From positions 446,001 to 510,000 of the forward strand of contig LSRY02000026.1 of NCBI GenBank assembly GCA_001643675.2: a stretch of DNA of 64,000 nucleotides. Direction: 5' to 3'. Source of the stretch: Monocercomonoides exilis. Taxonomy: Eukaryota > Preaxostyla > Oxymonadida > Polymastigidae. A program made the translations under genes and the position numbers. The notes under the pieces were generated by a model. It saw nothing but the letters and a program-made list of their open reading frames with translations. It was not told where the DNA came from and searched no databases. Below are positions 36,190 to 46,584 of the stretch, piece by piece. The first letter of the stretch is position 1, and every line of letters starts with the position of its first letter.

Positions 36190-39100
36190 TCAGTTGTTCC
36201 GAGATCTTCTCTTCCTGACAACTACAATTGCAATAATCACAACTACCACCACTACCACCACAATCACAATAGGAACCACAATAGCAACCACAGTCCCTGC
36301 ACTCATCTTCTTCTTCTTTTCTGGTTCTGGCTCATCTTTCTTCTCCTTCAGGTATTTCTCATACACATCTTCAGGAGCAGCCTCTTCATCTGTTGCCCCC
36401 ACAATCCATCCTTTGTTGCCATCGTTGTAGTCCTTCGCAAATGCAAAGGCGTCTTTCTGTTGGCTGAACTTATCAAAGTCTGGAGCAATGATGCACAGTG
36501 ATGCCACCGATGAATCTTTCCCTTTGTTGTCACCTAACTCAAGTTTGCCTTCACCTGGAAGTTTCAAATTATCAACTGCATCTTTCACTTCAATGAGAAT
36601 AGCTCCTGCCTTTCCACTTGCTGCTTCACACGATTTGAATGAACATTTCTTTTCTCTTCCCATTTCCACTTTCGAACCATTATCAACCATCTTGATCAAT
36701 ACACCTGCACACAATCCCTTCGATGATTTCACTCCATTCATGCTCAACCCTTCTATTCGAACACTCGATGCTTTTTCAGCTGCATCTTGGATGTTGATTG
36801 CTGCTCCATCTGTCACACTCACTTTGTTGATCTCAACTGTATCAAGTTTGACTGAATAAGCACCTTCAATATCAAACAATGATTTTTCGAATTTCACTTC
36901 ATTATCGCCCTTGCATTCAACTCCACTCATTGAAAGTTCTCCTTCTTTCACATTAACAAGATGGATTTTGGCAATTTCTTCATCATTTCTGGGTGCAATT
37001 GGCTCTGGTCTCACAAATTTGCAGTTCACAATACTCAACTTAGCATCTGCACCCTCTGCAACAATCAATGAGGATGTGTCAGTGTTTGATTCCTCTGGCT
37101 CATCCAATGACAATGGGAACAAGAAGGATATTCCTCTGAACTCAACTTCACTCTTGCATGTGAACAAATCTTTTCCAGATTTGACATTACAATCGATCTC
37201 CACTTCTGTTTCTTTTTCTGTTTCCTCTGCTTTCTCCACACCCACAATAGTTATCAATGAAAATTTCTCAAGTGTAACAGCTGCAGCTTTGAATGATTCA
37301 TTCGTTCTGATGATATTGATCTTGAAGTTTTCTCCTCCAACACCCACTCCAAACAATTTGTATGCTTTATCAAGACTTTTCTTTGGGTTGTCATAGCTCA
37401 ATCCATTTTTGGTATCATCTGTTGCTCCTTCACTCACATACACATTTGTATTCGGATCAAAATACACTTCTGTAAAATCAACTTCAGAGCTATCCTCTGT
37501 TCCTTTTGCAACAACAAAGCATTTATTTTCATTTTTCTTGTATCCAGATGCAAAGCTTTGCTTCATCGCTTTTGCAATGTCTCTGTGAAGGCTGACTGGC
37601 ACATCTAAATACAATCCTGTGTTCTTTTCAGCATTAGATGTTGAATCTGAATCTCCTGCCTTGCACCCTGTGAATACTAAATTATCTCCTGTTTCTGGCC
37701 ATGTCAGTTCATCTGCTTTTGTTATTCCTGTCATTTCCAGACATATTGCTCCTGCTTTCCCTTTTGAACATGTGCAGCCATCGAATTTTGTTTTCCCAGT
37801 GTTTCCAATGGAGAATGTGCTTTCTGCATGTTCGCTCTTCACATAAAGTGCTCCACATGTATCTGTTGATGCATCTTCCGATTTGCATTCTGTGAATGTG
37901 CATGTGTCCAATTTCACTGAAATAGCTGTGTCTGTATTTCCAACAATTTTTATAACAGCACTTCCATTTGATGTTATCTTCTTCAGATTCAATGATGTCA
38001 ATGATACAGCTGTCACTGCTGTTGTTGTTCCATCAACCAAAAATGGTGTCTCTGAAAATTTCACTTCGTTCTCAGAAGTGCATTCGACCTTGTTCATTGT
38101 CAATGTCCCTGCACTCACTTTCACAAGATGAGATTTCACTTCTTCCCCTGTGTTTGTTAGCATCCCAAGTGTATTTGTTTGTGTTGTAAGCTTAAAATCA
38201 CAAGTGTCAATTGTTAGAGAAACTGATCCATCAGTAGCATGAATCAAGGCATATGGTCCTTCATTTCCTTCAAATTGATTTTTCACTTGTCCAGATGTTG
38301 ATTTGAAATCGAATATCAAATTCTTGAATGTCACTGTTTTTTGACAGGTGAATAAATCGCTTTCAGAAATATTGCTACAATCTATCTCAACTTTTGTGTC
38401 AGCTTCATTTCCAGTTTCCTCTGCTTCTACCACTCCTTCGATCGTAATTCCTGTCTCTTTTGAGAATGTCACAGCATCTGCTTTAAGAACTTCTTGGTTT
38501 GATTTTCCTTTTTCTTTTAATATTTTAATAGAAAATTCTCCTGGACCTTTTGATTTATCCAATAAATCATTAGCTCCTTTTATTGTTTTAAATGGTTTTG
38601 TTTTTGTTCCATCTGCTGTGTCATCACTTCCTCCATTCTTAACATATGCCTCATGTGGATCAAAATATACTGCAGTGAAATCAATATCTTCACCTTCACT
38701 ATTTGTTCCCTTAGCTGCAACAAACCAGTCATTTGTTCCTTTCACATAGTTTTTGGCAAATTTCTCTTTCATTGCTTTGGCAATATCCTGTAACTTTTCA
38801 CTGTTCACATCAAGATACAAAAACGTCTGTTTATCTGAACCAGCTTTGCACCCACTAACTGTCAATTTTTCTTCCTCAGACCATGTCAGTTTTTCTGCAC
38901 TATCAATTTTTGTCATCTTCAGATATATCCCACCTGATTTCCCATTGGCACATTCACATGATGTAAATGTTGTTGTTGCATTTGAAATTCGTGAACTTTC
39001 TCCTATATTAAATGTGCTATCTGATTGATCACTTTCAACATACAATGCTCCACTTGTGGCATTAGATGCTTCTGTTGATATGCAATTGGCAAATGTACAC

Positions 39101-39888
39101 CCATGGACATTCACTTCAATCTTCTCACTATTGTTTCCCACAATCTTCACCACTGCACTTGCACTCGACTCTATGTTATTCAATGTCGATGCAATCAATG
39201 TCACTTTTGTTGCTTTGTCAAACAAAAACGGAGTGGTTGAAAACTTGGCAGTGTTGTTATCATCACTGAAAGATACTGCCTCCATGTTGAATTCACCTGC
39301 TTCCACTTTTACTAAATGTATATTGGCTGTTTCTGTTTCTGTTGGACGAACAAATTGGCAAGTGCTAATTGTCAGATTAGGTGATAGTTTATTTGTATTT
39401 GTTGTCATGGATGAATGATCAGATGACACTTGAGTTGATCCCCCTGAATTTGCAACCAATCGAATAATAGCCAACGTGTTGTCATCATTAGATGCATTTC
39501 CAAGTGACACTGGATATATAAACTTCAGATACTTGAATGTCACATTTTGCTTACAAGTGAACAGATCCGTGTTAGTATCACTATTACCATTACCCTCAGT
39601 AAGATATGTGCAGTTTATTTCCACTAACTCAGGAGTCCCATTTGCACCTTCATTTTGTTTTCCTTGGATCATTAATGGTTTTTCTTTGTCAAATGTATTC
39701 ACTCCTGCTACTAATGCAGGTTGACCATCTTCTTGTTTTATAATTGTAATGATGTATGAAGTTGAACTTGTATCACCATTAAGCTTATCATATGCATCAC
39801 TTATCTTTCCAATAGGGCTATCTTTTGTTCCATTTCCGTTTCCTCCACTTTTGACGAACTTTTCTTCCACTTTTCCTTCTGAATACAT
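36190..39888 (-). CDS. Three-unit beta-helix surface membrane protein
   Basis: About 1230 residues, no internal stops. It has three homologous units of about 400 residues, each opening with a FVKSGG / YVKNGG / YVSEGA start and a GT..KP or GLSYDNP turn typical of pectin-lyase-like right-handed beta-helices. Each then has SDLFTCQKTVTFKNL-type and FxxCxCxNGKSGGI-type strands. The C-terminus has an acidic EPEKKKK linker, one Ile/Val-rich transmembrane helix (about 36220-36305) and a short RKRRSRNN tail: a type I surface protein with no cytoplasmic domain. Earliest in-frame ATG is 39888. The preceding sequence, RIVFFQIVLS after an in-frame TGA, looks like the rest of a signal peptide, so the true start may lie in an upstream exon or be lost. 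Ligand and role unknown. Confidence 0.75.
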   Translation of the reverse strand: MYSEGKVEEKFVKSGGNGNGTKDSPIGKISDAYDKLNGDTSSTSYIITIIKQEDGQPALVAGVNTFDKEKPLMIQGKQNEGANGTPELVEINCTYLTEGNGNSDTNTDLFTCKQNVTFKYLKFIYPVSLGNASNDDNTLAIIRLVANSGGSTQVSSDHSSMTTNTNKLSPNLTISTCQFVRPTETETANIHLVKVEAGEFNMEAVSFSDDNNTAKFSTTPFLFDKATKVTLIASTLNNIESSASAVVKIVGNNSEKIEVNVHGCTFANCISTEASNATSGALYVESDQSDSTFNIGESSRISNATTTFTSCECANGKSGGIYLKMTKIDSAEKLTWSEEEKLTVSGCKAGSDKQTFLYLDVNSEKLQDIAKAMKEKFAKNYVKGTNDWFVAAKGTNSEGEDIDFTAVYFDPHEAYVKNGGSDDTADGTKTKPFKTIKGANDLLDKSKGPGEFSIKILKEKGKSNQEVLKADAVTFSKETGITIEGVVEAEETGNEADTKVEIDCSNISESDLFTCQKTVTFKNLIFDFKSTSGQVKNQFEGNEGPYALIHATDGSVSLTIDTCDFKLTTQTNTLGMLTNTGEEVKSHLVKVSAGTLTMNKVECTSENEVKFSETPFLVDGTTTAVTAVSLTSLNLKKITSNGSAVIKIVGNTDTAISVKLDTCTFTECKSEDASTDTCGALYVKSEHAESTFSIGNTGKTKFDGCTCSKGKAGAICLEMTGITKADELTWPETGDNLVFTGCKAGDSDSTSNAEKNTGLYLDVPVSLHRDIAKAMKQSFASGYKKNENKCFVVAKGTEDSSEVDFTEVYFDPNTNVYVSEGATDDTKNGLSYDNPKKSLDKAYKLFGVGVGGENFKINIIRTNESFKAAAVTLEKFSLITIVGVEKAEETEKETEVEIDCNVKSGKDLFTCKSEVEFRGISFLFPLSLDEPEESNTDTSSLIVAEGADAKLSIVNCKFVRPEPIAPRNDEEIAKIHLVNVKEGELSMSGVECKGDNEVKFEKSLFDIEGAYSVKLDTVEINKVSVTDGAAINIQDAAEKASSVRIEGLSMNGVKSSKGLCAGVLIKMVDNGSKVEMGREKKCSFKSCEAASGKAGAILIEVKDAVDNLKLPGEGKLELGDNKGKDSSVASLCIIAPDFDKFSQQKDAFAFAKDYNDGNKGWIVGATDEEAAPEDVYEKYLKEKKDEPEPEKKKKMSAGTVVAIVVPIVIVVVVVVVVIIAIVVVRKRRSRNN

Positions 39889-41949
39889 GGAAAGCACAAT
39901 TTGAAAAAATACAATTCTTCAATATCTCAATCAAATTCCATTTCTTTCTTCCTTTTTCTTTCATCATTCTGTTTTCTTCTGCTTTTTCCAATTGATGGAG
40001 AAAGAGAAGACACCTCACTCACATTCTTTTCTCACTTCATCATCCAAAAGTTCTTCTTCAATTGTGTTTCCTCTTCAGCTGCTTTGCTTTCGCATAAATG
40101 AATATTTTTTCATTCATCAATCATTTTTCATCTTTATTCTGTTTTCTTGACTGATCTCCCTTTATCAATGCTCAACATTGTTCTTTTCCTCTCCATTTTT
40201 CTTCAATTCATGAAATGTTCCAAAAATCCATTCTTCCAAACCTCCTTTTTTTCTCAAGCCCAATACAAAAGCTATGCATTCATTCAAATATTAAACTTTT
40301 CATTTTTGGTTGCTGAGAATGAAATTGAGAATGAGAAGTCAATGAATCAACAGCTTTGATGTAAATGATTGATGTGTTCAATGGAGAAGTCTATCTTCAC
40401 TTTTTCACTTTCATTCTTCAATATTTCTGTTTTGATTGACGAACAAAAAACAATTGAAGATAAAGAAGAAGAAGAAGAAGGTGAAGAAGAAGGTGAGGGA
40501 GATGATCAAAAACATCCACAAACAGCTCAATGATGATTAAGATTGAATGAAATAACGGTTGGAAAAAAAGAAGATGTAAATGGACAGGTTACAGAAATAT
40601 TGATTGAGTTGAGTCATGAATTCGCAGGCAAAGGTGACCTTTCATTACTAAGCGATGTTGATAACAGAAAGATTCTCTTTGGATACTCATTTGAAATCGT
40701 GCCTGGCTGAAGGCCTTGAAGATCAATGGAAAACATCTGGACTTTCCAATGGCTGTTCATAACAACACAAAAGAGTCCCCTGAGCACAATTCGAAATATT
40801 TGTCGCTCTCTTCATTCTGATGCAACTGAAGTTGGATTCGAGAAAAATCACTTTCCTTCAAAATCATATGTCCACAATTGTATGCAGAAAAATAATCTTG
40901 TTGATTTATTTCTCGGACGCATCTCGTGGGAAAGTTGTTTTCGCTATTTTTCCCTCTTCCAATCTCATTTTTGCAGAAAGAAAATGGCTTCGTTCGTCAG
41001 ATGCTCAGCAGCACCAAAAGAAATATGAAATGTATTTCTTTTGACTTTTTTGTCGCATCTCACTTTTGTGATCAGCTCCTTTTCTGTAGGTGTCGGCCTT
41101 CATTGCTTTTCCCCAAACAATGCTTTTCTGAAAAATGCAAGATTAATTAGTAATTCAAGCATTGGATCTCTGTCTTCAATCACTCATTTGACATTTTCTC
41201 CTGCTATCATTTCGTATTTATTCAAGTTCTTCAGCCCAGTCAATCAATGCATATTTTCAGAAATTCTTTTCTTTATGTCTTTATTTCTCAAACAGTTCCC
41301 TGAATTTCTTTTTATTTCTCGTTACAAGTTAAATTTAAAAAAATTATGAATATTGCACATATTCCTTTATTTCCCAATGCCTATATTATAATCAGCTCCA
41401 TTCTCATCGTATTGCTCCACAAAGCGGAGATTGGCCATTTCAACAATAACTCACATTCCTGCACTTTGGAGAGGATACAGACGGAAATATCTTCACAATC
41501 AATAGAACTATATAAATTACATACATTATGTCTTTTTGTGTTATTGATAAAATTGTTGCATTCCCCTTGGCCATCCAATAACCAAAAATCATCAAAAAGA
41601 ATTCCAAAAATATTGCATTGCCTCGTTTCTTATTGCATCCACAGGAAATAATATTCTTAGTTCTACAGATAATGTTCACTCACGTCCTTTCATTTTGTCA
41701 ATGTTTGAAACTGATTTTAAAATCAAATTCGATCATTGAATACATAACTACAAACAGAAAAAACAAAACATTGTTTATCTTTTTAATTACAAATCGAAAA
41801 TGTCAAGACAAGAAAAAACAGTGTGAAAGCAGATTTTTTAAAAACAATTTGAGATTTTATTTTCATTCATTTTCTAATATGAAATGAAATGTGGATTCAA
41901 TACGAATGACGAATATTCGTTGTTTTCTGGGTGCAATGCATTTTTGAAA
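39889..41949. other. Intergenic, no supported gene
   Basis: Contains a short GAA run near 40460-40500 and small ORFs with no recognisable family. A plus-strand stretch near 40890-41040 reads DASRGKVVFAIFPSS but no complete gene emerges. Confidence 0.45.
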
Positions 41950-43391
41950 ATGCAGGAAACGAGTGTCACTGAAAGACTTAATGGTGTGCAAACATTATTG
42001 CACTTTAATTTTTGTTGATTTCATTAATTTTTTTCAACATAATTAAAGAATTATTTGATAAACTTGAACATTGTGATGAGGATGAGCAAAGACAGAAAAT
42101 CGAAGAAATGAATGAAATGATTAATGAAATGGATGAAGAAGAATTTGAATATGTTTTCACAACCGAACTGTTCAACAGAATAAACAAAATGATAGAAGAT
42201 AAGAAACTATCGTTGGAAAATGCCATTTTGTTGCTGAAGCACATTGGATATCGTAAAGCGCAAAAAAATATAAGGGATCCGGACTTTTTAAGATCTTTGC
42301 TGGATGCAAGATTAGAGAAGATGATTTTTGAAGAAGATAAGAAGAAAAAAGAAGAAAAGAACGAAAAGCTTCAAACGTATCTTTGCGAATGCTATCTTTT
42401 TCTCAGCTTCTTTGTTTCGCCTAAATTGTTTTCAATGTGTGTGCCGTATCTTCTGAAAGTTGCGTTGAACAAGGAGGAAAACAAAGAAGCTCAAAAAGTA
42501 GTTGAAATGGCTTTGTTAACCTTGAGCAATTTTGGGGAATATGTCAGAACATTTTTAATTTCATTATTTATTTCATTTTTTATTTCATTTTTTAATAGCT
42601 TTCTGTCAATTTTTTTGAAAATGAAAGGATACAAAAACTTTTCATGGATGAAATCAAAGATATTATCCTGTATTATCAAGACCATCACAATCTGACACGA
42701 CTCGCTTATCAGTCTGTTTTGGAGTGTTTGCTGGACAGATTTGAGGAAGATGAAAGTTTGGAAGAAGTGGTTGTGAATGAAGTGCATTTTGGGAGAGAGG
42801 CAGCAAAAGAGGTTGGAGAATTATGGAAGTGCATGGATTGGAAGAAAAAGGAAGAGGAAAGAGGAAAAGGAAGGGAAGAAGAGATAATTTTGATGAGATG
42901 GCTCAAAACATTGAATATATATTTTTGCAATTGCCGATTGATGAATGAAGAGTGCATTGAGCTTATCCGTTGCATTGTTCAGCTATTTCGTGCAGCAAAG
43001 GACAATTGCGAAGGAATTAGATACTGGTGCGATTATTTGTTTGAAACAACAGCGGGGAAAAAAGCAGTTGAAATCAAAAACTTGTTGAAAGGCAGAGCTG
43101 TTGGGCTCTTTTTGGAGGAAATCCAGCAGACAAAATTGGATAACATAATGATACCGCATGGCTTGGTGTATTTTATGAATGTTTCAAATCGATTGAAAGA
43201 AGAAAAGGATGATATAATTGAAAAAGCGAAAAGAAAGGCAGCAAAAAGAATAATTTTTTGAAAAGATGGAGGAAGAAGGATATGAAGATGTCATTATCAG
43301 CTTTCATAAAATGTTGAATTTTCTGAAAGATCAACATTGTGGTTTTGGCTACATATCGTTGAATATTTCTGATTATTTTGTGACTGTTTAA
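41950..43391 (+). CDS. ARM/HEAT-like oxymonad-family protein, two introns, one homopolymer frameshift
   Basis: ATG 41950 starts MQETSVTERLN. Intron 1 is 41984-42048 (GTGTGC...TTAAAG, phase 1) and intron 2 is 42543-42598 (GTCAGA...AATAG, phase 0). Joined exons read smoothly across both, giving ERLNELFDKLEHCDEDEQ and LSNFGEYLSVNFFE. The protein is helical and charged, with repeat-like helices (FTTELFNRINKMIEDKK, ENAILLLKHIGY, LCECYLFLSFF) suggesting an ARM/HEAT solenoid. I associate this family with oxymonads from memory; function unknown. At about 43251-43256 a run of six T puts the frame into TGA. With five it would continue into EKMEEEGYEDVIISFHKM to TAA at 43389-43391, which matches the relic at 20741-21683. 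Either a recent break or a sequencing error. Confidence 0.7.
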
Positions 43392-44833
43392 GGAAAAGAA
43401 ATGCTTTGAATTTTGCGAAATGGAATTTCATTTTTTCTTTTTTCATCATCTCACAAAATCGAAAACAAACAATCATTTGCATCTTTCTTTTGCAATTACT
43501 TTTTTTATCTCACTTCATTTTGATGAAATGAAGAAACAAAAAGATCTTGAATAAAAAAAAGAGGGATAAATTTTTTGATATTATTCGTTTTCTTCTTCTT
43601 TTCTTTTAATGATCTGTCGGGCAAAAATAAATAAATAAATAAATAAAATTTGTCATCCATCGTCTCCAATAACTTCTCTTCTCTCCTCTTTTGAACAATC
43701 TTTTGTTCTTTTTCCTTTCTTCCCTTGTTTTCCCAAATGTCAAATGATTTCTGAGAAACGAAGAAGAGAAGTCAAAACCCTGTTGATGAGAAAGCGTATT
43801 TATGAGATAAATATGATTGAAAAGATGAAGATGCTTTCTTTTCTCAATTGGAGAGTTGATTGCTGCTTCTCTGCCACAAAAGCTCTCTTTCTCTTTCTGT
43901 TTCCCGTTCCAATGTGCCTCATCAAAAAGTCACATCGAAAAAACATGCTCACAGCCAGTCTTGAATGAGCACGAGAAATAAAAGCAAAAATGACATGAAG
44001 AAGATGAAAATATCACATTTTGAAGATTTGCTGAAAATATTCTGTAAAAAAAACAAAAATATCATCATTTTCACCCACTTCATCATTCTTCTTCAGCTGT
44101 TCAGCTTCTTCAGATCACACAAATTCGTCTGTGGCATTTGCAGATCAATCGCTCTGTTCCATTCAAAAGATGAAGACACAACAACTTCTGATTGCAATTT
44201 CTGTTCTTCTCTTGAAGATGGTGGAGTTGTGAGTGAAGGATGAATGAAACAGCAAAAATGATTGGATTTCCAATGAGATGGCAGATGTGCTGCGAAGTGA
44301 CTGAAACATGTTGCATTTTCTGAGGAAGAAGATGACTTCACTGCGAAGAAGAAGGAAAATGCAGAATCGACTTTTCTGCTGAGCGATTTGTGGAATGCCC
44401 AAAAACAACTGAAAATAAAACGAGCTGAAGTGAATAAGATGTTGTGAGTGACGATGAAAGATTTATTGTTGAAGAAGAAGAAGAAGAAGAAACGAAAGGC
44501 TTGGAAGAAGTTATTCTCATAATTCTCTTTTGAAGAGGAAGAAGAAGAAGAAGAAGAAGAATTTTTGGCTGATTGAAAAAGTTGATTTTTTTGTTTGTTT
44601 CGTTGATTTTTTTGCTGCTTTGGCGAAAAGGAAGAGAAAGCAGATTATTGAGAAGAAGAGGAAGAGGAACCAAAACCCATTGATCCATTTAAACTTCCTC
44701 CAAATTCACTCGCCAGCTCTTCCCCTGACAATCCTCAGCTTTTCTGATGTTCTTCTCTCTTCTCTCAAGTCCTTCTTCTTCTCCTTCTTCTTCTTCTCTT
44801 TCTTCTCATTCTATTTTCTTCTTTTTCTGTTTC
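43392..44833. other. Low-complexity region, no supported gene
   Basis: Includes an AAAT run near 43627-43648 and GAA/TTC triplet stretches near 44470-44560 and 44770-44830. Short ORFs on both strands are mostly products of these repeats. Confidence 0.45.
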
Positions 44834-45106
44834 TCATCTGACTCCTCCTTCATCTTTTATTTCTTCTTCAAATTCATCAAACTCTTCCTTATCTTCATCT
44901 CTTTCTATTTTCATCTCTTTCTTCTTCACATTCATCTTCATCCTTTGAAGCATCTTTTGTGCAAGTTCATTATCTTCTTCTGCTTTCTCTTCGATTTCCT
45001 CTTCTTCTTCTTCTGCTGCTGCTGCTTCTGCTTCTGCTTCTTCTTCTCCTTCTGTTTTCATTCGTGTCTCTGTTTCTTCATGTTGATTGACTTCAGAATA
45101 TGGCAC
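44834..45106 (-). CDS. Glu/Lys-rich ORF, uncertain
   Basis: About 90 residues, MPYSEVNQHEET followed by a Glu/Ala-rich run and KKKEMKIERDEDKEEFDEF. Charged coiled-coil-like composition is driven by GAA repeats. The opposite strand is Ser/Leu-rich and equally open. It could be an exon of a larger minus-strand gene. No family recognised. Confidence 0.25.
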   Translation of the reverse strand: MPYSEVNQHEETETRMKTEGEEEAEAEAAAAEEEEEEIEEKAEEDNELAQKMLQRMKMNVKKKEMKIERDEDKEEFDEFEEEIKDEGGVR

Positions 45107-45368
45107 TTTCTTTTCTTTTCTTCATAAATTCAATCTTTCATTCCGCATTTGGTTATCTTCCTCTTCTCTTCTCTTTCTATTTTCTTCTCTTTCTTCTTTT
45201 TCTTCTTCCTTTTAACATTTTCTGTCTTTGTTCACATTTTTCCTGCAAACATTTCTTATTTCTTGTCATTTTCATTTGACATGTCTGTTTTCAACTGAGT
45301 TGCGGAATTTCTATTTGGAGCAAAAAACAGCCCTGAACAGGGGGATTTGTTTTGGATGATTATTTTTG

Positions 45369-45644
45369 TTAATTATTTGAAGAAGAAAAAGAAGAAGAAG
45401 AAGTTTTGAGAAGAGAAAGTTGATGAGGAAGAAGAGGAAGAGGAATAGAAGAGGAAGAAGAAGAAAATGATGATGATGAAATACTTTCACTGTGAAGAAA
45501 ACCTCTTTCATATTTGCAAATATGTTTATGGGTGAATATAAATCCATTTCTCTTCTCTTCTCTTCCAAAAGCAATGTTGAAGAACAATGATCCAATATAG
45601 TTCGAAAGAATTGTTTCGGCTGCACCTGCTGCTTTCCTTTGCAT
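45369..45644 (-). CDS. Unrecognised ORF or exon
   Basis: About 90 residues with ETILSNYIGSLFFNIAFG, then a Ser-rich tail over a GAA/TTC repeat. It may be a downstream exon of the minus-strand gene ending at 45720, but I found no convincing splice that joins them. Confidence 0.25.
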   Translation of the reverse strand: MQRKAAGAAETILSNYIGSLFFNIAFGREEKRNGFIFTHKHICKYERGFLHSESISSSSFSSSSSSIPLPLLPHQLSLLKTSSSSFSSSNN

Positions 45645-45719
45645 TCACAATCATCAATGTTGTTGTGAGTTCTCCTCTAAAATAGTATTCCAATTATAAA
45701 AAAATAGCTTTCAACTTTA

Positions 45720-46293
45720 TTATGTCTCTCTGTGTGTAATTCCCCCTTTTCTCTTTCTCCAGAAAAAGAATATTTCAGCAAATTGAAATCCATGAGATTT
45801 TGTCTCGTATAACTTTAATTGCCCTATCATATGAAAAAAAAGTAAATAAACAAATTCATTTTTCATGAAAAGATTCGAATAAAACAGAGTTTGTCGCATA
45901 CCAGTCGCAATTTCATTCATTCCCTGCAACTCCTTTGCCTCAACAAAAAATATCCATTCGCAATCATTCATCCATTCGGTCTCTTTCCCTTGAACTGAAA
46001 TTCCATATCTTTCTGCAAGATAAGCGCTCAAAAACACAATCTAAATGCTCATATAACCTTGTTTCATGCATCCTATTCCTTTTGCGAAAAGTGTCCATTT
46101 CTGCCAATCGAGGCAAAAACAATCATTTCTTTCAAAACATCAAAAATCTCTCCAAATAAAAATATCACAAAAATTCCACCAAAAGACATACATTTATATG
46201 TGGTGCAGAATCACAAAACTTCCATCGCTCATACCTCTTCCATTCATCTGTGAAACCAATCTTCACATCATTCATTTTTTTCCCTGATGCCAT
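45720..46293 (-). CDS. Unrecognised intron-containing gene with an in-frame TAG
   Basis: ATG 46293 starts MASGKKMNDVKIGFTDEW, ending exon 1 at 46192. Intron 46101-46191 is GTATGTC...TTGGCAG (phase 0). Exon 2 (46100-45902) reads KWTLFAKGIGCMKQGYMSI, then TAG (46041-46043), then IVFLSAYLAERYGIS and WMNDCEWIFFVEAKEL. Intron 45824-45901 is GTATGCG...ATGATAG (phase 1). Exon 3 ends at TAA 45720-45722 after GGITHRET. Both introns join open frames, so the gene model is plausible, but the TAG inside exon 2 breaks it unless a splice is missed. No family recognised. Confidence 0.4.
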
Positions 46294-46584
46294 TTCTCAT
46301 GAAAATACTGCTAAAATTATATGCTCTAAATCATATTATATTCCATCTCAGAGGCATATATCGCTGGACGGAGAGTGACGGCTGAAATATCAGAACATCA
46401 ACAAGAATGGATGAATCATTCTCTATTATTCATTGGATCAAGAAATTGAAAATGAAAAACAACAAATGAAAATACATATTTCAATATAATAATACAATAT
46501 TCAACAAAAGATAAATGTTTTTTATTATTGGAGTGCCCATATTTGTCTGCAATAGAAAAAAGAAAAGAAAGCAGTTGGACAGGC

